From positions 1 to 44,322 of IMG/VR virus record IMGVR_UViG_3300006929_000030: a stretch of DNA of 44,322 bases. One strand, 5' to 3'. The translations under genes were made by a program, and so were the position numbers. The stretch comes from a virus. Positions within the stretch are counted from its first letter, which is position 1. Each line of letters begins with the position of its first letter. The notes beneath the pieces are model-generated. The model saw only the letters and a program-made list of their open reading frames with translations. It was not told the DNA's origin and did no database searches. Of the stretch, positions 34,126 through 41,300 are shown in pieces.

Positions 34126-35317
34126 TTCAATTCATATTGATGATATAGAAACAGATTCCTTACGCGACCGAATTAGACTAGATAGACGCGTTGCAACCTA
34201 TCAATCATTATCTAGGTATCATAAACGTCTGTATGAAACTTCGTTAAAGGAAGGTTTATTGCAAGACGCATTGGTAGACGCTATTCAAGAAGCTACTATT
34301 CCACTATCAAAAGTTCCTGTAACTAAATCTCCCAAACCCACACGTAAGATTAGAGGCGAGTCTAGCCAAATTGTTGTAGCACCTCTTACCGATACGCATA
34401 TTGGAGAATACGTTTCATTGGAACAAATGAATTATCTTAATTCGTATGACTTCGATATTTTTAATAAAAGACTACATGGTTGGGCAAAAACTGTGTTATT
34501 GCTTACTGAGTTGCGCAGAGCTTCGGTTCCTATTACTGAATTAATAATACCGATGTTAGGAGATATGATAAGTGGAGATATCCATGATGAGTTGATTAGA
34601 ACTAATCAGGCTCCAACAATGATGCAGATGGCTAGAGGAGCTAATTTAATTGCGCAGGCTATCATGTACTTAGCACCTCATTACGATAAGATTACAATTC
34701 CATGCGTTGTAGGTAATCATGGTCGTATGCACCGAAAGCCTTCAATGAAAGATAAGTATGTCGATTGGGACTATATGTTATATCAATGGGTAGCGGCGTT
34801 TTGTAGTGAGCAGAAAAATATTGAGTTTAAAATTAGTAAAAGTTATTTATCGTCCTTTAAAGTGTTCGATAAGAATATTTTAATCATGCATGGCGACAGC
34901 GCGTCAGGCGCTGGTTCAATTAGCACTATTACAAAAGTGTTAACAAACCTAAGGTCAGTATTGCAATATCGAACAGCCCTCGAACAGGAAATTTCTAAAG
35001 TAAATGCTGAAGACCCCGACAGCGAGTTGCCTGTAACATTTGATTCGGTAATGTTGGGACACTTTCACAGAGTGGATGAGTTAGATATTGGAACTGGTCA
35101 TGCCATTATTTGTGGATGTGTCAAAGGTGGAGATGAATTTGCAATGACTCGACTAGCAGTCATTACCAAGCCCCAACAAATTGTGACCTATTTCCATCCG
35201 CGATATGGATATCTAGGAAAAGAGACAATTTATTTAAATCAATTCGATAATGATGAATTTGTGTTCCATGACGATTTATCATCAACTTGGTCTGATTTCA
35301 AGAAAAAACAAGTATAA
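33968..35317 (+). CDS. Calcineurin-type metallophosphoesterase with N-terminal HTH
   Basis: 449 residues; ATG behind AAGGAG. Residues about 5-50 resemble an HTH (ESLIKKRLLGDTWEELAQYL, RTTVARWYAKEV). The phosphoesterase domain has the full metal set: D142-x-H144 (LTDTHIG), GDMISGD, GNHGRMH, MHGDSAS and GHFHRVDE. This is the Mre11/SbcD-like phosphoesterase fold used for DNA or nucleotide hydrolysis. Two nucleic-acid-type hydrolases next to the portal gene suggest a role at packaging, injection or host DNA attack. The true substrate cannot be told. Confidence 0.75.
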   Translation: MTKIPAEAKESLIKKRLLGDTWEELAQYLKNSYNVRVDRTTVARWYAKEVSVDSIHIDDIETDSLRDRIRLDRRVATYQSLSRYHKRLYETSLKEGLLQDALVDAIQEATIPLSKVPVTKSPKPTRKIRGESSQIVVAPLTDTHIGEYVSLEQMNYLNSYDFDIFNKRLHGWAKTVLLLTELRRASVPITELIIPMLGDMISGDIHDELIRTNQAPTMMQMARGANLIAQAIMYLAPHYDKITIPCVVGNHGRMHRKPSMKDKYVDWDYMLYQWVAAFCSEQKNIEFKISKSYLSSFKVFDKNILIMHGDSASGAGSISTITKVLTNLRSVLQYRTALEQEISKVNAEDPDSELPVTFDSVMLGHFHRVDELDIGTGHAIICGCVKGGDEFAMTRLAVITKPQQIVTYFHPRYGYLGKETIYLNQFDNDEFVFHDDLSSTWSDFKKKQV

Positions 35318-35337
35318 TACCTTGATATTCATAATTT

Positions 35338-35349
35338 CTAACGCGTTAG
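35338..35349. repeat. Perfect 12-base palindrome CTAACGCGTTAG
   Basis: CTAACG-CGTTAG is self-complementary and lies six bases before control element B in the 94-base gap upstream of the gp10-like gene. It could bind a dimeric regulator. No matching palindrome was found next to copy A, which instead has CAACG...CGTTG overlapping its start. Confidence 0.35.
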
Positions 35350-35354
35350 GATGC

Positions 35355-35398
35355 ACGGAGACGAGCTACCTAATGGTAAGTTAACTTATATATCACGA
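35355..35398 (+). promoter_or_regulatory. 44-base repeated control element, copy B (before gp10-like gene)
   Basis: Same block order and spacing as copy A at 30883: ACGGAGACG-N9-ATGGTAAG-N3-ACTTATATATCA-N-GA. AAGGATAAA follows at once and doubles as the ribosome-binding site for the ATG at 35412. Conservation outside coding DNA over 4.5 kb marks it as functional. Confidence 0.6.
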
Positions 35399-35411
35399 AA
35401 GGATAAACGCG

Positions 35412-35864
35412 ATGTCCAGAGCGATTGAACAAAAAATTAACCTTGCACTAACAAGAATGGGATTAGACATTTTTGAAAAGTCTCAAGAACGAGTTCCTGT
35501 TTGTACAGGACGATTAAAACGCCAAGCATTGGTAAGGTTAAATAAGAACATGGTTGAAATTAGGTATGAAATGCCATATGCGCGACGTGTTGAATTTGGT
35601 AGCGAAGGCGAATCAGCTTCTACGACATACACAAGTACCGTAGCACCCCATATACGAACGACCTCTACAGGAAGACGCGTGAGGGTTCAAGGTCATACTA
35701 AAACCTATACGGGCTTTAAACCGATTAAATGCGCTGATGGTCGATGGGCGGTTATTGATGTAAGCAAACCTTATAAAGGTAAGTTTTATTTAAGCGGTGC
35801 TGTAAAAGAAGTGTTAATTAATTCATTAAGCAAATCAATGGGTTTGCAGACCTACATATCATAA
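35412..35864 (+). CDS. HK97 gp10-like head-tail protein
   Basis: 150 residues. N-terminal helix (INLALTRMGLDIFEKSQERVP) then CTGRLKRQAL and MPYARRVEFGSEG, which match the family pattern 'TG.L+.S' followed by 'Y...vEfG'. Members form part of the neck between connector and tail. Here it sits among head genes, well apart from the tail module, and has its own upstream control element. Long beta insert (TSTVAPHIRTTSTGRRVRV). Confidence 0.65.
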   Translation: MSRAIEQKINLALTRMGLDIFEKSQERVPVCTGRLKRQALVRLNKNMVEIRYEMPYARRVEFGSEGESASTTYTSTVAPHIRTTSTGRRVRVQGHTKTYTGFKPIKCADGRWAVIDVSKPYKGKFYLSGAVKEVLINSLSKSMGLQTYIS

Positions 35865-35874
35865 AGGAAGAAAA

Positions 35875-36096
35875 ATGGCTGATTCAGATAAATTGAAAAT
35901 TAGTGTTGAGCAAGAATTTATAATTGAACATCATTCACGAATGGTGGGAAAAGTATTGGACTTATTAGAGGCGTCAATGCCTGAAGGTACACAAGTAGAG
36001 AAATTAAAAAAACTAGTTCAGGTACCCATGTATGATTTTCGTCATCAAATGTTGCAGATTCAAAACGCAGGGGTTACAGGAACGGAAAAAGTCTAG
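35875..36096 (+). CDS. Small helical hypothetical protein
   Basis: 73 residues, ATG behind AAAGGAAG. Helical with a central amphipathic segment (RMVGKVLDLLEASMPEGT, VEKLKKLVQVPMYDFRHQML). No family recognised. The stop codon lies inside the left arm of the following terminator stem. Confidence 0.6.
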   Translation: MADSDKLKISVEQEFIIEHHSRMVGKVLDLLEASMPEGTQVEKLKKLVQVPMYDFRHQMLQIQNAGVTGTEKV

Positions 36097-36128
36097 CCGA
36101 TGAACAGGTAAAGACCGACTAGACTTTT
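36087..36128. terminator. Bidirectional terminator between convergent genes
   Basis: AAAAGTCTAG (36087-36096) pairs with CTAGACTTTT (36119-36128), a ten-base stem with a 22-base loop. A T-rich tail follows on the plus strand and a T run (from AAAAA at 36086) on the minus strand. It separates the plus-strand gene ending at 36096 from the minus-strand gene ending at 36139. Confidence 0.75.
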
Positions 36129-36138
36129 ATTTTAAATG

Positions 36139-36765
36139 TTAGTCAGACATATATTCTGAGAAGGCTTTTAGTAATGATTCATTGGTAGGAACGCTTTGAT
36201 GCAACTTCAATTTAACTATACTGGGAATGTAGGCTCGATGTCTTTTTACTATAGGCAGTCTGGCTAAGTATTCTTTTGTGCTTTCCGCTTTTACTTTGTA
36301 TTCTTTAAGACCTTTGTTCCACTGTTTGTCTGTTTGCGAAACTTTTAAGGTTCTTAAATACCATTTCATTAATTCGGTAAACACTTTTACGAACTCTGGT
36401 CCGTGAGCGGCGCATGTGTGACGATACCATCCTCTGTCTGACTCGTATCGGCAGTTCCATTCTTTATGAATAAGGGCGTGGGCTACTTCATGGCACAATA
36501 CTAATGGAGTGCATCCCCATCTTTCCATAACATGGATTCTGTGTTCTCTAGCTCGGTACCATGACTGTCTGCCATCTGCTCGAAATGTAACTGATGGTGT
36601 ACTTTTGGTAGAATATCTTGAAAATGCTTTATCTACAAATTCTTGAACTTCTGAGGTGTCGAGTTTTACATCTAATTCAGGAAAGGTCTTTCCAATATTC
36701 CATCCGAAGTCGTAAACTTTTTGTCTTTGGGTATCTCTGGTTTTTCTGTACTTGGTATTTGGCAT
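36139..36765 (-). CDS. SprT-like/TIGR04338-like zinc metallopeptidase
   Basis: 208 residues, the only minus-strand gene. The zincin motif is LCHEVAHALIH with H92, E93 and H96; the third ligand is probably H121 in AAHGPEFVKVF. The N-terminal RDTQRQKVYDF and the AAHGPEF segment resemble a putative metallohydrolase family common in Actinobacteria (TIGR04338). The gene has its own promoter (TTGACT-17-TACCAT) and SD AAAGGAG. Its isolated opposite orientation inside the head module suggests separate, probably early, expression. Substrate unknown; protein cleavage at DNA-protein crosslinks or of a host factor are options. Confidence 0.75.
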   Translation of the reverse strand: MPNTKYRKTRDTQRQKVYDFGWNIGKTFPELDVKLDTSEVQEFVDKAFSRYSTKSTPSVTFRADGRQSWYRAREHRIHVMERWGCTPLVLCHEVAHALIHKEWNCRYESDRGWYRHTCAAHGPEFVKVFTELMKWYLRTLKVSQTDKQWNKGLKEYKVKAESTKEYLARLPIVKRHRAYIPSIVKLKLHQSVPTNESLLKAFSEYMSD

Positions 36766-36799
36766 GGTGTTTTCTGCTCCTTTGTGATTTTATGATTGT

Positions 36800-36828
36800 A
36801 TGGTATAACGACTTTAACCAAAAGTCAA
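36800..36828 (-). promoter_or_regulatory. Minus-strand promoter TTGACT-17-TACCAT
   Basis: On the minus strand TTGACT (36823-36828) and TACCAT (36800-36805) are exactly 17 bases apart. The -10 hexamer equals that of the promoters at 13396 and 14796. It reads toward the metallopeptidase gene with a leader of about 30 bases carrying AAAGGAG. Confidence 0.75.
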
Positions 36829-36891
36829 GTTTTATTTTTAAGATTTATATTATAAAACCTTAATTTTTTATAAATTTTATGTTTTTTTATG

Positions 36892-36897
36892 TATAAT
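36892..36897 (+). promoter_or_regulatory. Candidate promoter -10 for scaffold and capsid genes
   Basis: TATAAT preceded by TG, with a weak TTATAA at 36868-36873 (18-base spacing) as possible -35. It lies in the divergent region between the metallopeptidase and the scaffold gene and would start transcription at about 36904, exactly where the structured leader begins. Confidence 0.5.
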
Positions 36898-36901
36898 AGT
36901 C

Positions 36902-36974
36902 TGTAGAGTTGTCGTTCTCTATGGCAACGTCTACATATATAAAAAGGTCGGAAGTGGCTCAGACCAGCCTTTTT
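36902..36974 (+). ncRNA. Structured 5' leader of scaffold-capsid mRNA
   Basis: Hairpin 1 pairs TGTAGA-G-TTG (36902-36911) with CAA-C-g-TCTACA (36925-36935), ten pairs with one bulge. Hairpin 2 pairs AAAAAGG (36941-36947) with CCTTTTT (36968-36974). Inside it, GGTC/GACC and GGCT/AGCC are alternative, mutually exclusive stems. Hairpin 2 ends in a T run, so it can act as terminator or attenuator ahead of the capsid genes, or as an mRNA stabiliser. The ribosome-binding site TAGGAGG follows at about 36993. Confidence 0.5.
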
Positions 36975-37008
36975 AAAAAACAAAATTATTTTTTAGGAGG
37001 GTCATAGA

Positions 37009-37773
37009 ATGTCTGAAATGGATTTTGACCGATTAGAGAAACAAATGGAAGGCAACTCCTTAGCGTTAGGCGCTATTGCAGAAGTGCTTGCCAAAATGGA
37101 TACTAAACTAGATAGAGAAGAGAATGTACACATAGAAAAGGAAGAAAGACTGGCTAAAGCAAGAGAAAGAGAATCAATTGTTCGAGACGTTAGTGCCGAA
37201 GTTCTGAACATGATAAAGGCTGAGTTTGAAAGACCAGCGAAAGGAACTGGCAAAGATGAAAAGAACGCTGACGATTCCGAAAAAGATGTAAAACTTCCCG
37301 CTCCTGGAACTGACGAAGTTCAAAAGCCTATCGTAATGAAGGAACACGTTCCTGGTCATCATGAAGAAGATGATGATGATGACGAAGACGATATGGAAAA
37401 AATGAAATACAAAAAAGAGTATGAGGAAGATGAAGAAGATGAGGATGGAGATGACATGGAGAAGTCCTTAAAGAAACAAATTGACTCGTTGCAGAAACAA
37501 CTTGCTGATTATGATTCAAAATTGGAAAAGGCTGTAAAAGCTGAGTCCGAAACTAGATTGCGACAAATGGGATTTCGTGAAGAGACTGCATTGCAATCAC
37601 CACAAAGAGTTACATCCTTAGGCGTTGATGAAAGCACATTCATCAAGAAGTCCGAAACTAATGACGATGTCATTGACCAACTAGCTCAACTGTCTTACAA
37701 AGAATTGAAAGACATGCAAACAGCTGTTGAAGCAGGACAAACCGAAGGAATTCCACAAGAATTATTAGGATAA
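37009..37773 (+). CDS. Capsid scaffolding protein candidate
   Basis: 254 residues, ATG behind TAGGAGG, immediately before the major capsid gene. Composition fits scaffolds: strongly charged, helical and with almost no aromatic core. It has an acidic tract of Asp and Glu around residues 118-148 and a coiled coil (SLKKQIDSLQKQLADYDSKL) around 152-175. The C-terminal domain (IDQLAQLSYKELKDMQ) may bind the capsid protein. It would guide prohead assembly and be removed by the protease at 40457. Confidence 0.65.
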   Translation: MSEMDFDRLEKQMEGNSLALGAIAEVLAKMDTKLDREENVHIEKEERLAKARERESIVRDVSAEVLNMIKAEFERPAKGTGKDEKNADDSEKDVKLPAPGTDEVQKPIVMKEHVPGHHEEDDDDDEDDMEKMKYKKEYEEDEEDEDGDDMEKSLKKQIDSLQKQLADYDSKLEKAVKAESETRLRQMGFREETALQSPQRVTSLGVDESTFIKKSETNDDVIDQLAQLSYKELKDMQTAVEAGQTEGIPQELLG

Positions 37774-37791
37774 AATTAAAGGAGGATATTA

Positions 37792-39129
37792 ATGTCAAAC
37801 CCATCATTACAGGAGTATCTTTCCCAGAGTCAGAAGGGATTATATAATTCCATCTTTGGGGATAATCAACTCCAAAAACAAAGTTACTTTACTGTCGATA
37901 CTAGCACCGGCATTTTCAATGCTACCTATGGTCGCAAAGTATGGCAGGCATTAAACAACCAAACCAGACTGTTCAACGCATTGCCAAGAACTGTTTGGGG
38001 AACTACAGCAGGTTGGAGAGTTCGAACAGACCGTGGTAGTGGTCGAAGCCGACCGGTTACGGAAACTGGGTCCCTTCCAACGGTGGATATTTCCAATATC
38101 GAAACCATCAGCTCCCTACCACGAATAGTCGGGACGACGTTCGGAGCATCAGTCAAATCCGTATTCAGTTCACAACTTGAAGGCGGAGTTGGCGACGTGT
38201 TAGCCATGGAAGCTGAAAACGCTCAAATGGACCACGTTAAAGAAATCAACGAAGAAATGCTTGCAGGGTCTGCATATTTGACCTCTGCTGGCGCTACCAC
38301 TACCTTTACTGTTCCAGCTTCAATAGCCAAGAACTTTAAGGTTGGTGATGCCGTTGCTCAATATGATGCCAGCGCGTCTGGTCATGACAGGCAGTCAGGT
38401 TCGGTCGTATCCGCTGTCAACCAGTCCACGGGAGTGGTTACGGTAGCTACAGGAACTACGTTCGCGGATGGGGACGTAGCCTATGTGTTTTCCAGAGCTG
38501 GAATGACTTCACTCGATGATATTGTTATGGAAGACGGTGCTACTGTAGGTAACCTAACATCAAGAGTAAGAGCCTACGATTTGTCAATCAATACCAGGAC
38601 AGCCGGCGGTTGGTCAGCTGGTGCATCCGTTTCCTACAATGGAGGGACCGGAAGAGCATTAAGCCTGACATTGCTAGATACAGCAATACAAAAAATAAGG
38701 GAGAACGGTGGGGAGCCAAACCTTATCGTCCTAGGGCATGACCAGTACTTTAACCTAGAAAGACTACTAAGCTCCAATCAACGATATATGGGACAAGAAG
38801 AGTTCCAAGTTGGTGTCGGCTCAGAACGAACTTTCCCAGGGACCAGAACTGGACTAGTGCTTGCAACCTATCAGGGAATTCCAATACTGCCTGAGGCAGA
38901 TTGTCCTAAATCAGTTGCAACCAACGATGCCGTCCTTGGCTCCAATGTTTATGTCCTAGATACACGAGCGTTGGAAGTAGCAATTGCCCAGCCATCGACC
39001 TATATAGAGAACCGGGATTACTTTGCATCTAACTCCTTAGTTGTTAGAGGCTTAGTATACACAATGGCAGAATTGCGTTGTAAAAATTTCGCAGTCCAAA
39101 GCAAAATTGCGGATTTGAACGCTAGTTAA
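37792..39129 (+). CDS. Major capsid protein, HK97 fold
   Basis: 445 residues with the strongest SD in the window (AAAGGAGG). HK97-fold features: N-terminal arm, E-loop region with VRTDRGSGRSRPVTETGSLP, spine-like helices (LLDTAIQKIRENGGEPNLIV), P-domain and a C-terminal strand set ending YIENRDYFASNSLVVRGLVYTMAELRC. About residues 160-215 resemble an inserted beta domain (FTVPASIAKNFKVGDAV). The gene is visibly richer in G+C and C-ending codons than its neighbours (32 of 60 bases at 38041-38100), as expected for a very highly expressed gene. Confidence 0.8.
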   Translation: MSNPSLQEYLSQSQKGLYNSIFGDNQLQKQSYFTVDTSTGIFNATYGRKVWQALNNQTRLFNALPRTVWGTTAGWRVRTDRGSGRSRPVTETGSLPTVDISNIETISSLPRIVGTTFGASVKSVFSSQLEGGVGDVLAMEAENAQMDHVKEINEEMLAGSAYLTSAGATTTFTVPASIAKNFKVGDAVAQYDASASGHDRQSGSVVSAVNQSTGVVTVATGTTFADGDVAYVFSRAGMTSLDDIVMEDGATVGNLTSRVRAYDLSINTRTAGGWSAGASVSYNGGTGRALSLTLLDTAIQKIRENGGEPNLIVLGHDQYFNLERLLSSNQRYMGQEEFQVGVGSERTFPGTRTGLVLATYQGIPILPEADCPKSVATNDAVLGSNVYVLDTRALEVAIAQPSTYIENRDYFASNSLVVRGLVYTMAELRCKNFAVQSKIADLNAS

Positions 39130-39150
39130 GATTAATTATCTTGCTGACTT

Positions 39151-39181
39151 GGGAAGCGTAGTCATAATTGCTACGCTTCCC
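39151..39181 (+). terminator. Strong hairpin after the capsid gene
   Basis: GGGAAGCGTAG (39151-39161) pairs perfectly with CTACGCTTCCC (39171-39181), 11 pairs with a nine-base loop. No T run follows, so it may be a factor-assisted terminator or a 3' stabiliser/processing site that lets capsid mRNA accumulate. The rest of the 140-base gap shows no clear promoter. Confidence 0.65.
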
Positions 39182-39269
39182 ATTACCCCTAAGAGTAGTG
39201 AATGGCTTATGAAAAGCAACATAAATTTAAACAAATATAAAATTAACAACCACTTTTAGGTGTGAATAA

Positions 39270-39533
39270 ATGATTGAAAAAACTGAACAGATATCAATAG
39301 ATTTAGCAGTTTATATGGAAAGATTAGATACATACATAGCAACTCAATCCCAACTTAATGAAGCCTTATGTAGCAGATTAGAAAATTTAGATTCGGAATT
39401 AGAAGACTTACGCGACTGGCGAAGCCGGTTTTATGGCGCTAAGTCTCTTTTATTTTTATTTGGAATATTACTTGCTCATGGTGCCGCGGTAATCGCTAGT
39501 GTAGTTGCCGTTACGACCGTGATAAATGATTAG
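39270..39533 (+). CDS. Small membrane protein with N-terminal coiled coil
   Basis: 87 residues. A coiled coil (LNEALCSRLENLDSELEDL, about 28-46) is followed by one transmembrane helix at about 58-82 (SLLFLFGILLAHGAAVIASVV). It has the opposite domain order to the tandem membrane proteins at 42712-44322. Could be a holin-like or phage membrane-association protein; no family recognised. Confidence 0.55.
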   Translation: MIEKTEQISIDLAVYMERLDTYIATQSQLNEALCSRLENLDSELEDLRDWRSRFYGAKSLLFLFGILLAHGAAVIASVVAVTTVIND

Positions 39534-39542
39534 GAGAAATTA

Positions 39543-40457
39543 ATGGACAAACACATTGACGTTCGCGAATGGGAGATTGATTACTCAACAAGACAATCAA
39601 CGCACCCCAATACTAAATATCAGCCTTTTAGGCAAGCAACCAGCACGACTGCCGCTACCTTATTAACATGTGGTCAAGGTGAAATAGCTGTAAACTTAGT
39701 TACTAATCCCAGAATTGAAGCGACGGATATTAGCACGTATACAGCTACAGGGTCAGCTATTTCAAGAGATACAGGACAGCAATCTACTGGCACAGCATCT
39801 TTGTTAGTCAATCCTGCTAACTCTGCCGCAGGGGAAGGATTTTATTGGACATCACCGCTTATTCCTTTTGAGCATTTTCCGCAACATATAACAGCCCAGA
39901 TTGAACATCGAGGAGCTTCGGCTTCAGGAGCCGTTAAACTTGAGATACGAGACGCAGACGGTTCAACTGTATTAGCAACGTCAGGCAGTTCAAACTTAGC
40001 TACCTCATGGACTAGACTTACTGCCCAATATACTATTCCAGGTTCTACTGATGCGGCAGCCTATAGTTTATACGTAACGACTCAAGCCCAACACAATATC
40101 AACTATTACGTTGATAAAATTGGATGGGAAGTTCGTGATGACACAATTGCAGTATCAACTTACGTAGACGGTTCAGTAGGAATTAACTACGAATGGACTA
40201 GTACAGAAAATGCTTCAACATCTATTAAGCGACCTGGCATGACACAAGTTCGAGGAATAAAAGTCACTAACGAATCTAGCACAGGTGGAGAAATAGTGTA
40301 CGTTGCATTTGACCATACAGCCACAGCATCTACGGGTATACCTGTAGGGGCTGGTGAGTCGTACGAAACGCAGTTACCTATAGCCTTTAAAGATAAAGTA
40401 AGCGTAATTTCAGCCACAGGCACACCGACAATTCGTGGCGTTATCTGGGGTATATAA
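39543..40457 (+). CDS. Virion surface protein with carbohydrate-binding-like domain
   Basis: 304 residues, ATG behind TAGGAG. Residues about 50-205 look like a jelly-roll of the CBM4/9 or concanavalin type: VNLVTNPRIEA, TGSAISRDTGQQSTG, then WTRLTAQYTIP and INYYVDKIGWEV. The C-terminal 70 residues are a second beta domain (IVYVAFDHTATASTGIPVG) that resembles spike or decoration domains. Probably a capsid decoration or fibre protein able to bind glycans; inferred from fold-like patterns only. Confidence 0.55.
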   Translation: MDKHIDVREWEIDYSTRQSTHPNTKYQPFRQATSTTAATLLTCGQGEIAVNLVTNPRIEATDISTYTATGSAISRDTGQQSTGTASLLVNPANSAAGEGFYWTSPLIPFEHFPQHITAQIEHRGASASGAVKLEIRDADGSTVLATSGSSNLATSWTRLTAQYTIPGSTDAAAYSLYVTTQAQHNINYYVDKIGWEVRDDTIAVSTYVDGSVGINYEWTSTENASTSIKRPGMTQVRGIKVTNESSTGGEIVYVAFDHTATASTGIPVGAGESYETQLPIAFKDKVSVISATGTPTIRGVIWGI

Positions 40458-41299
40458 TGACTAACTTAGATGTTTATCAACAAGTCTCAGAAGATGCATC
40501 AATTGTTGTCTTGGAAAAGGCATACGGAGCAACTACAGTTGATGATATTGCTGAAGCGTTAGAAGAATATGAAAGATTGTTTAAGGCAGGTATAGCATCT
40601 GCCGGTGAAATACTTACCTTATCTCGCGCGTATCCAGAAAATGATGTATATAAACAATATGCTGATGATGTCCCTGATGAACCTGTAGTGGTAGGAGGAC
40701 CAGCATCTGTAGAAGTGATTGACCGAGAAGGTCATTTAATTAAGATGTCTGCACTAGAAAAAGCCTTCGCGAAATATATGTCTAACTTTAGAACTCGCAA
40801 CGCTATGGTATTACATTCAGATGTACAAGTAGGATGGGCGTTGCCTGCCTACATAACAAAAAGCGGACAGGTATTTAAATCTGGTGTGAATGAAGAAGGT
40901 TTGTTTTTCATTACAGAGATGAGAAACGATACCAATATAGCTCAACGCGTATTAGACCAAATTAATGAAGGTAAACTTAAATCATATTCTATTGCAGGCT
41001 CTGCAACAAAAACCGAACAGCTTATGAAAGACAACTCGCCTTACATGGAAGTTCAAGAGTTAGACTTGGCTGAAATTACAGTTTGCGAAGTTGGAGTAAA
41101 TCAAGGAGCCAAGTTCGATATTTTGAAAACTGAAGGCGTTGAGTCAACACAAACGTGCCAAGACGGAAGTTGCTTAGTAAATACAGAAACAAAGCAGGCT
41201 GAACGTAAACCATTTAGACCTAGTTTGCAATTTTATAAATCTAATAATACACTGGACAAAATTAAAACATTTCAATATTGGATAGATACAAGGAGTTAA
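40457..41299 (+). CDS. Prohead maturation protease candidate
   Basis: 280 residues, overlapping the previous stop by one base. From about 85 it shows the herpes-type prohead protease pattern: NAMVLHSDVQVGWALP (H120), EEGLFFITEMRND, then GKLKSYSIAGSATKT (Ser 176 or 178 as nucleophile) and LDLAEITVCEVGVNQGAKF (equivalent to 'l.EvSlv..PaN..A'). N-terminal 80 residues are helical. It would process scaffold and capsid protein. Its place three genes after the capsid gene is unusual; the protease normally precedes it. Confidence 0.65.
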   Translation: MTNLDVYQQVSEDASIVVLEKAYGATTVDDIAEALEEYERLFKAGIASAGEILTLSRAYPENDVYKQYADDVPDEPVVVGGPASVEVIDREGHLIKMSALEKAFAKYMSNFRTRNAMVLHSDVQVGWALPAYITKSGQVFKSGVNEEGLFFITEMRNDTNIAQRVLDQINEGKLKSYSIAGSATKTEQLMKDNSPYMEVQELDLAEITVCEVGVNQGAKFDILKTEGVESTQTCQDGSCLVNTETKQAERKPFRPSLQFYKSNNTLDKIKTFQYWIDTRS

Positions 41300-41300
41300 T

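Noticed and set aside
35313-35318. TATAAT overlapping the phosphoesterase stop codon as a promoter for the gp10-like gene
   Set aside because: Bases are partly coding, the -35 match (TCTGAT) is poor, and control element B lies closer to the gene. Not excluded but not supported.
36911-36974. Resemblance of the scaffold leader (GTCGTTC..., GGTCGGAAGTGG) to the glutamine riboswitch
   Set aside because: The closing stem with the 3' partner sequence is missing and the spacing does not fit, so only a generic structured leader is claimed.
37366-37458. GAT/GAA-rich tract as a DNA microsatellite
   Set aside because: It encodes the acidic region of the scaffold candidate with mixed codons; explained by protein composition.
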